A DNA stretch of 64,000 nt from Myxococcales bacterium. Lineage in GTDB: Bacteria > Myxococcota_A > Polyangia > Polyangiales > Ga0077539. Of the stretch, positions 15,482 through 24,638 are shown piece by piece. The stretch lies in the NCBI GenBank assembly GCA_016792845.1, contig JAEUKH010000028.1:248001-312000 (forward strand), written 5' to 3'. A model generated the notes under the pieces. It had not been told where the DNA came from and ran no database searches. It saw nothing but the letters and a program-made list of their open reading frames with translations. The position numbers and the translations under genes were made by a program. Every line of letters begins with the position of its first letter. The stretch's first letter is position 1.

Positions 15482-16604
15482 ATGATTCCTGAAGCTCGTG
15501 CACAGTTAGAGGATCTCGCCCGCAGGGCCGAGAACCTCGGGAGGCATCTTTGACGTTCCGCGGCTGAAGAAGCGGATCGAAGAGATCGACGCGCTGTCGG
15601 GTGAGCCCGACTTCTTCGCGCGGCCGACCTCTCAGAAGCTCATGAAAGAGCGCTCTGACAAAGAGTCATTGGTGCTCTCGTCAGAGGCCATCAGCCGTGA
15701 AGTCAAAGATGCCCAAGAGCTGCTCGAACTCGCCGCGCTCGAGGGCGACGAGGCCGTCGTCGGCGAGGTCGAGAAGGGCCTCGGCTCGATCGAGGCGCGG
15801 CTCCACAAGATGGAGCTCGACCAGCTCCTCTCAGAGCCCGAAGACAAGGTCGACGCCATCCTCGAGATCAACGCCGGCGCCGGCGGCGTCGACGCGATGG
15901 ACTGGTGTCAGATGCTTCTGCGCATGTACCTCCGCTGGGCTGAGCGCCGTGGTTTTACGGTGAAGGAGCTCGACTCGACCGAGGGCGAAGAGGCGGGCCT
16001 CAAGAGCGTCTCGGTGCAGATCACGGGCCCCAACGCCTTCGGCTACCTCAAGGCCGAGAACGGCGTTCACCGCCTCGTGCGCATCTCGCCCTTCGACGCC
16101 AACGCGCGCCGCCAGACGGCCTTCTCGGCGGTGAGCGTGGTGCCGGTGCTCGACGACGAGATCAACATCGAGGTCAAAGACGGCGACTACGATTTCGACA
16201 CCTTCCGCTCAGGCGGCAAGGGCGGTCAGAACGTGAACAAGGTCGAGACCGCGGTGCGCCTCACCCACAAGGTCACGGGCATCGTCGTGAAGTGCCAGAG
16301 CGAGCGCTCGCAGCACGAGAACAAGCGCATCGCGCTCAAGACCATGGCGGCGAAGCTCTACCTGCTTGAGAAGCAGAAGCGCGACGAGGCCTTCAAGGGC
16401 AAGTTCGAGGCGAACAAGACCGACATCGCCTTCGGCCATCAGATCCGCAGCTACGTGATGGCGCCGTATCAGCTCGTGAAAGACCTCCGCACCGAGCACG
16501 AGACGGGCAACATCTCGTCGGTGCTCGACGGCGACATCGACCCGTTTCTCGAAGCCTTCTTGCTCGACGGCATGAAGAAGCGCGTGGGCGTCGAGTCGGT
16601 CTGA
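15482..16604 (+). CDS. prfB: Peptide chain release factor 2 (programmed +1 frameshift)
   Basis: Release factor 2, which ends translation at UAA and UGA. The first 23 codons (15482-15550, [20 protein letters not shown] and on) run into an in-frame TGA at 15551-15553. A +1 shift at CTT-T places the ribosome on GAC at 15552, and the frame continues to TGA at 16602-16604 for a 373-residue protein, close to the family norm of about 365. The SPF recognition motif is in [11 protein letters not shown] and the peptidyl-hydrolysis motif GGQ is in [13 protein letters not shown]. Frameshifting normally increases when RF2 is scarce, giving autoregulation. A gene caller would start wrongly at the internal ATG at 15642 and lose about 50 residues. 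Confidence 0.97.
15539..15554 (+). promoter_or_regulatory. RF2 programmed frameshift site
   Basis: GGGAGG (internal Shine-Dalgarno-like), three bases CAT, then CTT TGA C. This matches the classical prfB arrangement (SD-like, three-base spacer, CUU UGA C) base for base in spacing. The SD-like element pulls on 16S rRNA and CUU slips to UUU while UGA waits for RF2. Confidence 0.95.
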
Positions 16605-16694
16605 TCGGCGCGGCCCGTCGTCGCCTCACACCAACCGTAACAGCCATCACGCCCTCTACCGCCGCGTCACGCGACCCGGCCCCGAGACCCAGCC

Positions 16695-18302
16695 ATGACC
16701 GACTCTCATCGATCGCTTGAGCAGCAGCGCCGCGACAAGGCCGCCCATTGGGTCGCCGCGGGGCACCAGGCCTTTGGCAACGACCCCGGCGCGCTCACGG
16801 CCCTCGCGTCGGTGCACGGCGCCCACCACGGCCACGACACCGCGACCCTCGACGCGCAGTTCGCCGACACCCTGTACCGTGTCGCCGGCCGGGTGATCGC
16901 GATGCGCGACACCGGGAAGCTCTGCTTCGTGAAGCTCCGCGACGGCTCGGCGGAGCTTCAGCTCTTTTGCTCGGCCCGCGAGATGGGCGAGGGCTTCGCG
17001 ATGCTCAAGGAGCTCGACCAGGGCGACATCGTCACCGTCGAGGGGCGCCCGATGCGCACCAAGACCGGCGAGCTGTCGATCATGGTCAAGCGCCTGCGGC
17101 CGCTCAGCAAGAGCTTTCTGCCGCTGCCGAGCGAGTGGTTCGGCATCGGCGACGTCGAGACCCGGTACCGCCAGCGGTACGTCGACCTCATCGCCAACTA
17201 CCCCGACGTGCGCGACGTGTTTCACGCGCGCTCGCTCATCGTGCGGTCGCTGCGGAGCTACTTCGACGCGCGCGATTTTATCGAGGTCGAGACGCCGACC
17301 CTTCAGAGCGTCCGGGGCGGCGCGACGGCCAAGCCCTTCACCACGCACCACAACGCCCTCGACATCGACCTCTACCTCCGCATCGCGCCCGAGCTCTACC
17401 TGAAGCGGCTCATCGTCGGGGGGCTCGATCGGGTCTATGAGATCGGCCGGGTGTGGCGCAACGAGGGCCTCTCGACGCGGCACAACCCCGAGTTCACGCT
17501 GCTCGAGTTCTACCAGGCCTACGCCACCTACGAGACCCTGATGGACGAGACCGAGGCCCTCCTGGCCGAGGTCGATCGCGCGGTGGCGGCGCGCTTCCCG
17601 CGCTTCGCCGAGGGGCGGAGCTTTGAGTTCACCCCGCACTTTCCGCGGGTCACGATGGTCGACGCGGTGACCCGGGCGCTCGAGAAGCGGCAGCCCGACC
17701 TCGTGGGCGTCTGGGCCGCGGGGCGGGGGCTCGGCGCCTGGCAGTCGCTCCGCGACGCGGTGCTCGGGGTCGACGCGCTCACCCGAGAGAACAAGCACTA
17801 TCTCGGCAAGTGTCAGACCCCCGGCGAGCTCATGTTCGCCCTCTACGAGCTCTTCGCCGAGCCGCACCTCGTCGACGACTATCGCACCGCCGACGGAGCG
17901 CGCTCGGTGCCGGTGTTCATCATCGATCACCCGTACGACACCTCGCCCCTCGCGCGGCGCAAAGACGCCGACAAGCAGGTGGCCCAGTACGGCGCCGATT
18001 TCGCGGTGGTGCTCACCGACCGCTTCGAGCTCTTTGTCGAAGGGCGCGAGCTCGCCAACGCGTTCAGCGAGCTCAACGACCCCGACGACCAGGCCGAGCG
18101 CTTCAGGGCCCAACTCGCCAACCGCGCCCGGGGCGACGACGAGGCGATGGACTTCGACGCCGACTACATCCGCGCGCTCAGCTACGGCATGCCTCCGACT
18201 GCCGGCTTCGGCCTCGGGGTCGACCGCCTGGTGATGCTCCTGACGGGGCAGAAGAGCATCCGCGACGTGGTGCTCTTTCCACAGCTGAGGCCCGAAGTCT
18301 GA
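16695..18302 (+). CDS. lysS: Lysyl-tRNA synthetase, class II
   Basis: Charges tRNA-Lys. 535 residues, slightly longer than the usual 500 or so. The OB-fold anticodon-binding domain (about 55-150) includes [21 protein letters not shown]. The class II core has motif 1 around [24 protein letters not shown], motif 2 in [20 protein letters not shown] with [11 protein letters not shown], and motif 3 in [17 protein letters not shown]. These are diagnostic of LysRS. The residues expected for lysine recognition ([21 protein letters not shown]) are present. It follows prfB by 90 bases on the same strand, the same prfB-lysS neighbourhood seen in many bacteria. Confidence 0.97.
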   Translation: MTDSHRSLEQQRRDKAAHWVAAGHQAFGNDPGALTALASVHGAHHGHDTATLDAQFADTLYRVAGRVIAMRDTGKLCFVKLRDGSAELQLFCSAREMGEGFAMLKELDQGDIVTVEGRPMRTKTGELSIMVKRLRPLSKSFLPLPSEWFGIGDVETRYRQRYVDLIANYPDVRDVFHARSLIVRSLRSYFDARDFIEVETPTLQSVRGGATAKPFTTHHNALDIDLYLRIAPELYLKRLIVGGLDRVYEIGRVWRNEGLSTRHNPEFTLLEFYQAYATYETLMDETEALLAEVDRAVAARFPRFAEGRSFEFTPHFPRVTMVDAVTRALEKRQPDLVGVWAAGRGLGAWQSLRDAVLGVDALTRENKHYLGKCQTPGELMFALYELFAEPHLVDDYRTADGARSVPVFIIDHPYDTSPLARRKDADKQVAQYGADFAVVLTDRFELFVEGRELANAFSELNDPDDQAERFRAQLANRARGDDEAMDFDADYIRALSYGMPPTAGFGLGVDRLVMLLTGQKSIRDVVLFPQLRPEV

Positions 18303-18324
18303 GAGACTCTGAAGCACCGCCCCG

Positions 18325-19950
18325 ATGATTGTCGACCTCGTCTTGTACTGGCTCTTGTCGCGTCGCGCGTCGCACCGTGTGGCCCGAGGGCTGACGGTGC
18401 TGTGGGCGCTCCTGGCGGTGCTCGTGGCGGGGGTCGAGCTCCGTCTCGCGGCGCGCTTCGCGTTGACCCCGGGCGCGGCGCCGACCCAAGGCGCGGTGGT
18501 GCTCTTGCGTCTCGGCGCGCTGGTGGCGCTGCTCCAGGCGTACTTTCTGCTCTCTCGGGGGTGGCTCCCTTGGCTCTTCGACCGGCTCGAAGGGGTGAAG
18601 TCCGAGATGCTCCTCGCGGTGCGCCAGCTGCGCTCGCGCAAGAGCGGCTTTCTCACGGTGATTTCGTTCTTGGCCTTCCTCGGGGTGGGCCTCGGGAGCT
18701 TCGCCCTCTGCCTCACCATTTCGGTGATGGGCGGCTTCGGCAACGACCTCAAGCGCAAGATCCTCGGCAACAACGCCCACGTCGTGATCGACCGCGAGCG
18801 CGGCGGCTTCGGCGCGTGGCGGCCGCTGGTCGAGCAGATCGCGCGGCTCCCCGAGGTGCAGAGCGCCACGCCCCTGGTGCAGGGCGAGGTGATGGTGACG
18901 AGCCAGACCAACCTCTCGGGGGTGATCTTGCGCGGCATCAACCCCGGGGCCGAGGGCCAGGTGCTGAACCTCCGGCGCGACCTCATCCGCGGGCGCTTGC
19001 AGTACCTCACCGACCCGAGGAGCATCGACGACGCGGGCCCCGACGAGCGCCGCCCGGTGAGCGCCCGAGGCGAAGACGACCGTCGCCCCGCGGGCACGGG
19101 CTTCGGCGCTGTGACGCGGCCGCCGGTGCGACCGCAGGTGCCGTTGGCCGACATTCTGCCGGGCATCATCGTAGGCCGCGAGCTCGCGTCGAACCTCCAC
19201 CTCACGGTGGGCGACGAGGTGCGGGTGGTGTCGCCCTTCGGGGGCCTCGGGCCGCTCGGGCCCATCCCCAAGACGCGGCTCTTTCGGGTCGCGGGGGTCT
19301 TCTACTCAGGGATGTACGAGTACGACACGAAGTACGCGTACGTCACCATCCCCGTGGCGCAGCGCTTCTTCAACTACCGCGACGACGCCATCACGAGCAT
19401 CGAGGTGCGGCTCCACGACGTCGACCGCAGCGAGGCGGTGATTCAGACCGTGGGGCCGTGGGTGCGCGCGCGGCAGCTCCAGGCCCGCGATTGGAAGATG
19501 TTGAATCAGAACCTCTTTCGCGCGCTCAAGCTCGAAAAGCTGATGATCTTTCTTCTCCTCACGGTGGCGATCATCGTGGCGAGCTTTTCGATCGTGGCCA
19601 CGCTGCTCTTGCTGGTGACCGAGAAGTCGCGCGAGATCGCGGTGCTCAAGGCCATGGGGGCCACCGACGGCTTCATCACCCGGGTGTTTCTCGGGGTGGG
19701 CGGGCTCATCGGCATGGTGGGGGCCCTTCTCGGCACCTCGTCGGCGCTGATGGTGTGCGTGGTGGCGCAGCGGGTGGGCATCCCGCTCGACCCTGAGGTC
19801 TATTACATCGAGCGGTTGCCGGTGCTGATCGCGCCGGTCGACTACGCGACGGTCTTCGTGACGAGCGTGCTCATCTGCCTCGGGGCGGCCACCTTCCCGG
19901 CGATTTTGGCCGGGCGTTTGCGGCCCGTCGAGGGCCTGCGGTTCTCGTGA
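18325..19950 (+). CDS. LolC/LolE-family lipoprotein-releasing ABC transporter permease
   Basis: Membrane subunit of the complex that extracts lipoproteins from the inner membrane for delivery to the outer membrane. 541 residues, against about 400 for E. coli LolC. The family core starts near MLLAVRQLRSRKSGFLTVISF and has one membrane helix, a large periplasmic domain, and three C-terminal helices (MIFLLLTVAIIVASFSIV, VGGLIGMVGALLGTSSALM, VFVTSVLICLGAATFPAIL). The extra length comes from an N-terminal extension with two added hydrophobic helices (residues about 20-75) and a charged insertion in the periplasmic domain (DERRPVSARGEDDRRPAG). lolD follows after 17 bases. Only one permease gene is present, so a homodimeric LolC/E (LolF-like) arrangement is possible. 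Confidence 0.9.
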   Translation: MIVDLVLYWLLSRRASHRVARGLTVLWALLAVLVAGVELRLAARFALTPGAAPTQGAVVLLRLGALVALLQAYFLLSRGWLPWLFDRLEGVKSEMLLAVRQLRSRKSGFLTVISFLAFLGVGLGSFALCLTISVMGGFGNDLKRKILGNNAHVVIDRERGGFGAWRPLVEQIARLPEVQSATPLVQGEVMVTSQTNLSGVILRGINPGAEGQVLNLRRDLIRGRLQYLTDPRSIDDAGPDERRPVSARGEDDRRPAGTGFGAVTRPPVRPQVPLADILPGIIVGRELASNLHLTVGDEVRVVSPFGGLGPLGPIPKTRLFRVAGVFYSGMYEYDTKYAYVTIPVAQRFFNYRDDAITSIEVRLHDVDRSEAVIQTVGPWVRARQLQARDWKMLNQNLFRALKLEKLMIFLLLTVAIIVASFSIVATLLLLVTEKSREIAVLKAMGATDGFITRVFLGVGGLIGMVGALLGTSSALMVCVVAQRVGIPLDPEVYYIERLPVLIAPVDYATVFVTSVLICLGAATFPAILAGRLRPVEGLRFS

Positions 19951-19967
19951 AGCGAGGGTGATTTCGA

Positions 19968-20681
19968 GTGACGACGCGAGACCAAGACGCGCCCCTGGTG
20001 GTGATCGAAGGCGCCTCAAAGACCTACGAGCATGAAGGCAAGCTGCTCACCGTGCTCGAAGGGGTCGACATCGCGATCGACCGCGGTGAAATGGTGTCGA
20101 TCGTGGGCCCGTCGGGTGCGGGCAAGAGCACGCTCTTGCATCTCATCGGCACCCTCGACATGCCGACCCGCGGCCGCGTGGTGATCGACGGCGAAGAGGT
20201 GACCAAGCTCAAGGCTGCGCGGGTCGCCGAGCTGCGCAACCGCACCATCGGCTTCGTGTTTCAGTTTCACCATCTCTTGCCCGAGTTCTCGGCGCTCGAA
20301 AATGTGGTGATGCCCGGCATGATTCAGGGCATCGCGAACCGCGCCGCGCTCGAAACCCGGGGCCGCGCGCTGCTCGACGAGGTGGGTCTCGGGCACCGCG
20401 TGTCGCACCGCCCCGGCGAGCTCTCGGGGGGCGAGCAGCAGCGCGTGGCCCTCGCCCGCGCCCTCATGTTGCAGCCCCAGCTCTTGCTCGCCGACGAGCC
20501 CACGGGCAACCTCGACAGCGCCAACAGCCAGCAGATCCACGCGCTCTTTCACGAGCTCAATCAGCGCCACCGCACGACCATGGTGATCGTGACCCACAAC
20601 CCCGAGCTCGCGCGCTCGATCAAGCGCGTGGTCTCGATGCGCGACGGGCGAATCGAGAGCGATTCGAAGAACGACGGGTGA
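19968..20681 (+). CDS. lolD: Lipoprotein-releasing system ATP-binding protein LolD
   Basis: ATPase partner of the preceding permease; 237 residues, start GTG. Walker A GPSGAGKS (47-54), Q loop in [21 protein letters not shown] signature [15 protein letters not shown], Walker [14 protein letters not shown] and switch His in IVTHNPELA are all intact. The HHLLPEF stretch after the Q loop is typical of LolD/MacB ATPases. The many lipoproteins in this window would be clients of the complex. Confidence 0.94.
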   Translation: MTTRDQDAPLVVIEGASKTYEHEGKLLTVLEGVDIAIDRGEMVSIVGPSGAGKSTLLHLIGTLDMPTRGRVVIDGEEVTKLKAARVAELRNRTIGFVFQFHHLLPEFSALENVVMPGMIQGIANRAALETRGRALLDEVGLGHRVSHRPGELSGGEQQRVALARALMLQPQLLLADEPTGNLDSANSQQIHALFHELNQRHRTTMVIVTHNPELARSIKRVVSMRDGRIESDSKNDG

Positions 20682-20712
20682 AGCGACGGCCCGCTCGGGC
20701 TACCCTCGGGCG

Positions 20713-22731
20713 GTGAAGTTGCGACTTGCCTGGGTGGCGATCTTGGGAGCGACGGGGTGCTTTGATTCGCTCCCCCAGCGTTCGGCCGACGCGGGCGTGG
20801 GCCCCGACGACGCGCTGGCCGAGGATCGCGGGGTCGGGGGTGAGGCGTCTGCGTCCGACACGGGGGGCGTGGCGCCCGACGATGCTGCCTCGGCGGTGGA
20901 TGCGGCGGGCGACCTCGGCGAAGACAGCGGCGGGTTCGACAGCGGCAGGTTCGACAGCGGCAGGTTCGACAGCGGCGGGTTCGACAGCGGCGGGTTCGAC
21001 AGCGGGGGCGCGCCGCAAGACGGGGGCCCAAGCCTCGACGGCGGGGTCGCGCCGCGCGACGTGACGGTGCCGCGCGATACGGGGCCCGCGCCGCTCGATG
21101 TTCCGCCGAGAGACGGCGGGGTGTTGCCGCTCGACGTGCTGCTCGTGCGTGACACGGGCGCGGTCGACACGGGGGCGGTCGACACGGGGGCGGTCGACAC
21201 GGGCGCGGCGGATGCAGGCTCTGGGGCGCTTCGGCGTTGCCGCGCGCTGGTCGGTCGGCGGCCCGCGGTGATGGCCCCGACGGCGGTGAGGGGGCTCTCG
21301 GCGGGCGAGGCGAGCGGCTGGTTGGGCTCGCCCGCGGTCGGAGACGTCAACGGCGACGGTCGGCCTGACATCGTGCTCGCGCGCAACGCGCAGGTGTTTG
21401 TGTACACGGGCGCGGGGGCGCTGCGGCTGACGCTCTCTCCGGCGGCGGGGCGCATCTGGTCGAGCCCCGTGTTGGCAGACCTCACGGGCGACGGGCGGCC
21501 CGAAATCGCCGTGGCGGCGGGCGACAGGGTCTTCGCCTGGGACGGCGTGGGCGGGGCCCTCGTGAGGGGCTTTCCGGCGCGCTGGCGGAGCGAGCTTCGG
21601 TCGTTGGCCGCGGGCGATCTCAACGGCGACGGGCGGGCCGAGCTCGTGAGCGCGACCACGACGCCCAACACCGCGCCGCGCGACCTCTTCGCGGTCTTTC
21701 AAGGCGACGGCACACCCTTGTCGGGCTGGCCTGCCTTCGCGACCGGCGCCGCGCGATGCGATAGCACATGCTCGCTCGCGGGCGCCTACGACCAGAACGT
21801 GGGTCTCGGCGACCTCAACGGCGACGGCCGCCTCGACCTCGTGGGCCCGATGGACAACGCCTACATCACCTGGCACCACGCCTCGGGCGAGGCCTTCTTG
21901 CTCGCGCCCAACCGCTACCGCAACGCGACCCGCGCCGCGTCGCTCAGGATGTTCTTGAACGAGGCCGACGCCGTGCGCGGCTACGCGCTCAACGAGACCA
22001 CGGCGCTCCAAGCGCATTTTACAAACTCGCCCCCCGCCGTCGCCGACCTCGACGATGACGGCCGCCGCGAGATGATCGTGCTGTCGAGCGTGCAGAACGC
22101 CGCGCAGACGAACCGCCGCCTCGGGGTCGCGCTCTGGGCGCTCCGCGCCGACGGCACGCGGCTGCCGGCCTTCGCGTCGCCCTTCGCGGTGCAGGGCTAT
22201 CTGGGCGGTCTCGAAGACCTCGGCGGCAACATCGTCGCCCAGACCAACCAGCCCGCAGTGGCCGACCTCGACCCCACACGGCCCGGCAACGACGTGGTGT
22301 TTGCGGGCTTCGACGGCCGCCTCCACGCCGTGGGCGCCGACGGGGTCGCGCGGTGGAGCTACACCTTCTCGACCACCGCCGACGTGCTCACCGCGGGCGT
22401 CGCCCTGGTCGACCTCAACGGCGACGCGCTGCCCGAGACCGTCTTCGCGACCTACTCGACCCGCAGCAACGTGAGCGCGCTCATGGTGCTCTCGTCGACC
22501 GGCGCGCTCTTGCATCGGGTGGCGCTCCCGGGGCGCGGCGCGATGGCGGTTCCGACGGTGGCTGACCTTGACCTTGATGGCACCCTTGAGGTGGTGGTTC
22601 ATCTCAAAGATTCGGTGGCCCTCGGTTCGGTGGCAGCGCAGGTGTTCACCGTTCCGGGCAGCGCCACCAACTGCATGCCCTGGCCTACGGGGCGCGGCTC
22701 GATGCTCCGCGACGGTCAGCCGACGCTCTAG
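20713..22731 (+). CDS. FG-GAP/VCBS-repeat lipoprotein
   Basis: 672 residues, start GTG. The N-terminus MKLRLAWVAILGATGC is a lipoprotein signal (lipobox ATGC). A tether of about 150 residues follows with FDSGG and AVDTG tandem repeats. The rest is an integrin-like propeller with repeated calcium-binding loops of type D-x-[ND]-G-D-x-x-x-D: VGDVNGDGRPDIV, LADLTGDGRPEIA, AGDLNGDGRAELV, LGDLNGDGRLDLV, VADLDDDGRREMI, LVDLNGDALPETV and VADLDLDGTLEVV. Seven such loops are consistent with a seven-bladed propeller. It begins 31 bases after lolD, so co-transcription with the Lol genes is possible. Surface role unknown. Confidence 0.9.
   Translation: MKLRLAWVAILGATGCFDSLPQRSADAGVGPDDALAEDRGVGGEASASDTGGVAPDDAASAVDAAGDLGEDSGGFDSGRFDSGRFDSGGFDSGGFDSGGAPQDGGPSLDGGVAPRDVTVPRDTGPAPLDVPPRDGGVLPLDVLLVRDTGAVDTGAVDTGAVDTGAADAGSGALRRCRALVGRRPAVMAPTAVRGLSAGEASGWLGSPAVGDVNGDGRPDIVLARNAQVFVYTGAGALRLTLSPAAGRIWSSPVLADLTGDGRPEIAVAAGDRVFAWDGVGGALVRGFPARWRSELRSLAAGDLNGDGRAELVSATTTPNTAPRDLFAVFQGDGTPLSGWPAFATGAARCDSTCSLAGAYDQNVGLGDLNGDGRLDLVGPMDNAYITWHHASGEAFLLAPNRYRNATRAASLRMFLNEADAVRGYALNETTALQAHFTNSPPAVADLDDDGRREMIVLSSVQNAAQTNRRLGVALWALRADGTRLPAFASPFAVQGYLGGLEDLGGNIVAQTNQPAVADLDPTRPGNDVVFAGFDGRLHAVGADGVARWSYTFSTTADVLTAGVALVDLNGDALPETVFATYSTRSNVSALMVLSSTGALLHRVALPGRGAMAVPTVADLDLDGTLEVVVHLKDSVALGSVAAQVFTVPGSATNCMPWPTGRGSMLRDGQPTL
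20924..21210. repeat. Two arrays of 15-bp tandem repeats (FDSGG and AVDTG units)
   Basis: About six copies of gacagcggcgggttc between 20924 and 21009 and about four copies of gacacgggcgcggtc between 21151 and 21210 code for the flexible tether of the FG-GAP lipoprotein. Unit length is a multiple of three, so copy-number change keeps the frame. Confidence 0.85.
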
Positions 22732-22739
22732 CGTCTCGG

Positions 22740-24638
22740 CTACGACGGGCCCGCGAGGCTGGGTGCGCAGGTGAGCTCGCCGATGGCCGCGGTGAGCGTC
22801 GAGGCGGTAAAGGGCTTCTCGATCCTGCGGTTTGTCACCGACGCGAGGAAGCTCGCGAGCCGCGACGAGATCGCGCCGCCCGAGACAAAGATCACCCGCG
22901 ACTGGAGCCCCACGTCGATGTCGGCCAAGGCCTCGTAGAAATCGTGCCCCGTCATGAGGGGCATCGCGAGGTCTGAGAGAATCACGTCGAAGCGTTGCCC
23001 GTGCCGCAGCCGTTCGAGGGCGTCAAAGGCGCTCTGCGTCGCGGTGACCGCGTGGCCGCGGAGGATGCGCGAAATGGCCCGCCCCACCGCGGGCTCGTCG
23101 TCGATGACCAGCACCGAGAGGCCCGTCGAGGCGGCCGCGCTGGGCGCTTCGAGCGAGGGCCCCGACGCCGCGGCGCTCGGCAGCCGCACCCGAAAGGTCG
23201 CGCCTCGCCCGGGCGCGCTCTCGGCCACGATGGTGCCGCCCATGGCCTGCACGATGCCGTGACAGATCGAGAGCCCGAGGCCCGTGCCGAGCCCTACGGG
23301 CTTGGTCGTGAAGAAGGGCTCGAAGAGGTGCGCGAGCTGCTCAGGCGCGATGCCCGGGCCCGTGTCAGAGACCACAAGCTCGACCGCGTCGCCCTGTCGC
23401 GCGGCGGCGATCCGCACCCGGTGGCGGTCGACGTCGCCGGGCTCGATGGCCTGGGCGGCGTTGACCAAGAGGTTGATCAGCACCTGCCCGAGCCGAAGCT
23501 CGTCGCCCTGGACCATCAACGCCGGGTCGACCTCGGCCTCGACCCACGCGCGGTTGCGAAACTCGTGGGCCGTTGTGCGCAGGGCCCAATCGACCGCCCG
23601 CGCCACCTGGGCCACCCGCGAGGGCAGCGCCACCGGGCGGCTGAAGGCGCGCAGATCGCTCACGATGCGGGCGATGCGCTGGGCCGCAGAGCTGAGGTCT
23701 GCGAGCATCTCGCGCATCGGCGCCAAGGCGCCGCCCGGGGCCGCGTGCCCGAGGGCCTCTAGGTCTTCTTGCAAGAGCGCCGCGTTCGACACCACCACCG
23801 AGAGGGGGTTGTTGATCTCGTGGGCCACCCCCGCGGCCATGGTGCCGAGCGAGGCGAGGCGGTCGGCCACTTCGAGCTGCTGGCGAACCCGGTGGGCCTC
23901 GGTGACGTCGCGCAAGACCATCACGGCGCCGAGCAAGACCCCTTCGGATTCGACCGGCGTGACCGTGGTTGAGACGAAGTGACGGGTGCCGCTCTGCCGC
24001 GCCTGAAGCTGGCTTTCGAGGGCCATGACGCCTTCGGTCTGCGAGAGCACCCGCGCGAGGGCCTGGGCGAGCTCGGGCGACACCTCGTCGAGGAGCGTCG
24101 CGGCGTGCGAGAGGGCGCTCGCGTCGCCGAGCGACCACCCCGTGAGGGCCTCAGCGCGGGCGTTCATGAACGACACCCGGCCCGCGCCGTCGACGGCCAA
24201 GACCGCGTCGCCGAGCGAGTGAAGCGTCGTCGCGAACCAGTGCTCGCGCTTGCGGAGCCGACGCTCAGACTCGGCTTTGTGGAGCGCCATTTCGACGGTG
24301 CTCCGCAGCTCTAGGGGTTTGACCGGTTTGACGAGATAGCCCTCGGGGCCGACCTCGCGGGCCCGGCGCAGGGTCTCGTCGTCGGCGTGGGCGGTGAGGA
24401 AGACGATCGCGGCGCCGCATCGGGCGCGGATCGCCGTGGCCGTCTCGATGCCGTCGAGGCGCCCGCGGATGCGCACGTCGAGCAGCACGAGGTCGACCGT
24501 CGGGTCAATGAGCTCAAGAGCCTCGTCAGCCGACGAGGCGAGGCCGCGCACGGTGAAGCCCGAGTCTTCGAGGGCGGCGGCGAGATCCATCGCGACGATC
24601 TGTTCGTCTTCGACGATGACGGCGACCCGGGCGCTCAT
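22740..24638 (-). CDS. Hybrid kinase: receiver-PAS-HisKA-HATPase-receiver
   Basis: 632 residues, no membrane segment. The first receiver has D54 (VDLVLLDVRIRG) and VKP. A PAS domain (HWFATTLHSLGDAVLAVDGAG to VLRDVTEAHR) follows. HisKA has H273 in GTMAAGVAHEINNPL. The HATPase has LINLLVNAAQA, VSDTGPGIAPE and GTGLGLSICHGIVQAMGG. The terminal receiver has D556 in DVILSDLAMPLMTG and the Lys in RIEKPF. The ATG overlaps the TGA of the upstream kinase gene (ATGA, 24635-24638). The open frame extends 395 codons upstream, but that part is Arg/Pro-rich antisense-like sequence within the other kinase gene. Two receivers around one kinase core suggest an input and an output phosphorelay step. Confidence 0.94.
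   Translation of the reverse strand: MSARVAVIVEDEQIVAMDLAAALEDSGFTVRGLASSADEALELIDPTVDLVLLDVRIRGRLDGIETATAIRARCGAAIVFLTAHADDETLRRAREVGPEGYLVKPVKPLELRSTVEMALHKAESERRLRKREHWFATTLHSLGDAVLAVDGAGRVSFMNARAEALTGWSLGDASALSHAATLLDEVSPELAQALARVLSQTEGVMALESQLQARQSGTRHFVSTTVTPVESEGVLLGAVMVLRDVTEAHRVRQQLEVADRLASLGTMAAGVAHEINNPLSVVVSNAALLQEDLEALGHAAPGGALAPMREMLADLSSAAQRIARIVSDLRAFSRPVALPSRVAQVARAVDWALRTTAHEFRNRAWVEAEVDPALMVQGDELRLGQVLINLLVNAAQAIEPGDVDRHRVRIAAARQGDAVELVVSDTGPGIAPEQLAHLFEPFFTTKPVGLGTGLGLSICHGIVQAMGGTIVAESAPGRGATFRVRLPSAAASGPSLEAPSAAASTGLSVLVIDDEPAVGRAISRILRGHAVTATQSAFDALERLRHGQRFDVILSDLAMPLMTGHDFYEALADIDVGLQSRVIFVSGGAISSRLASFLASVTNRRIEKPFTASTLTAAIGELTCAPSLAGPS

Noticed and set aside
16656..19271. 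An 871-codon open frame on the minus strand
   Set aside because: It runs antisense to lysS and the LolC/E gene, which have full family motifs on the plus strand.
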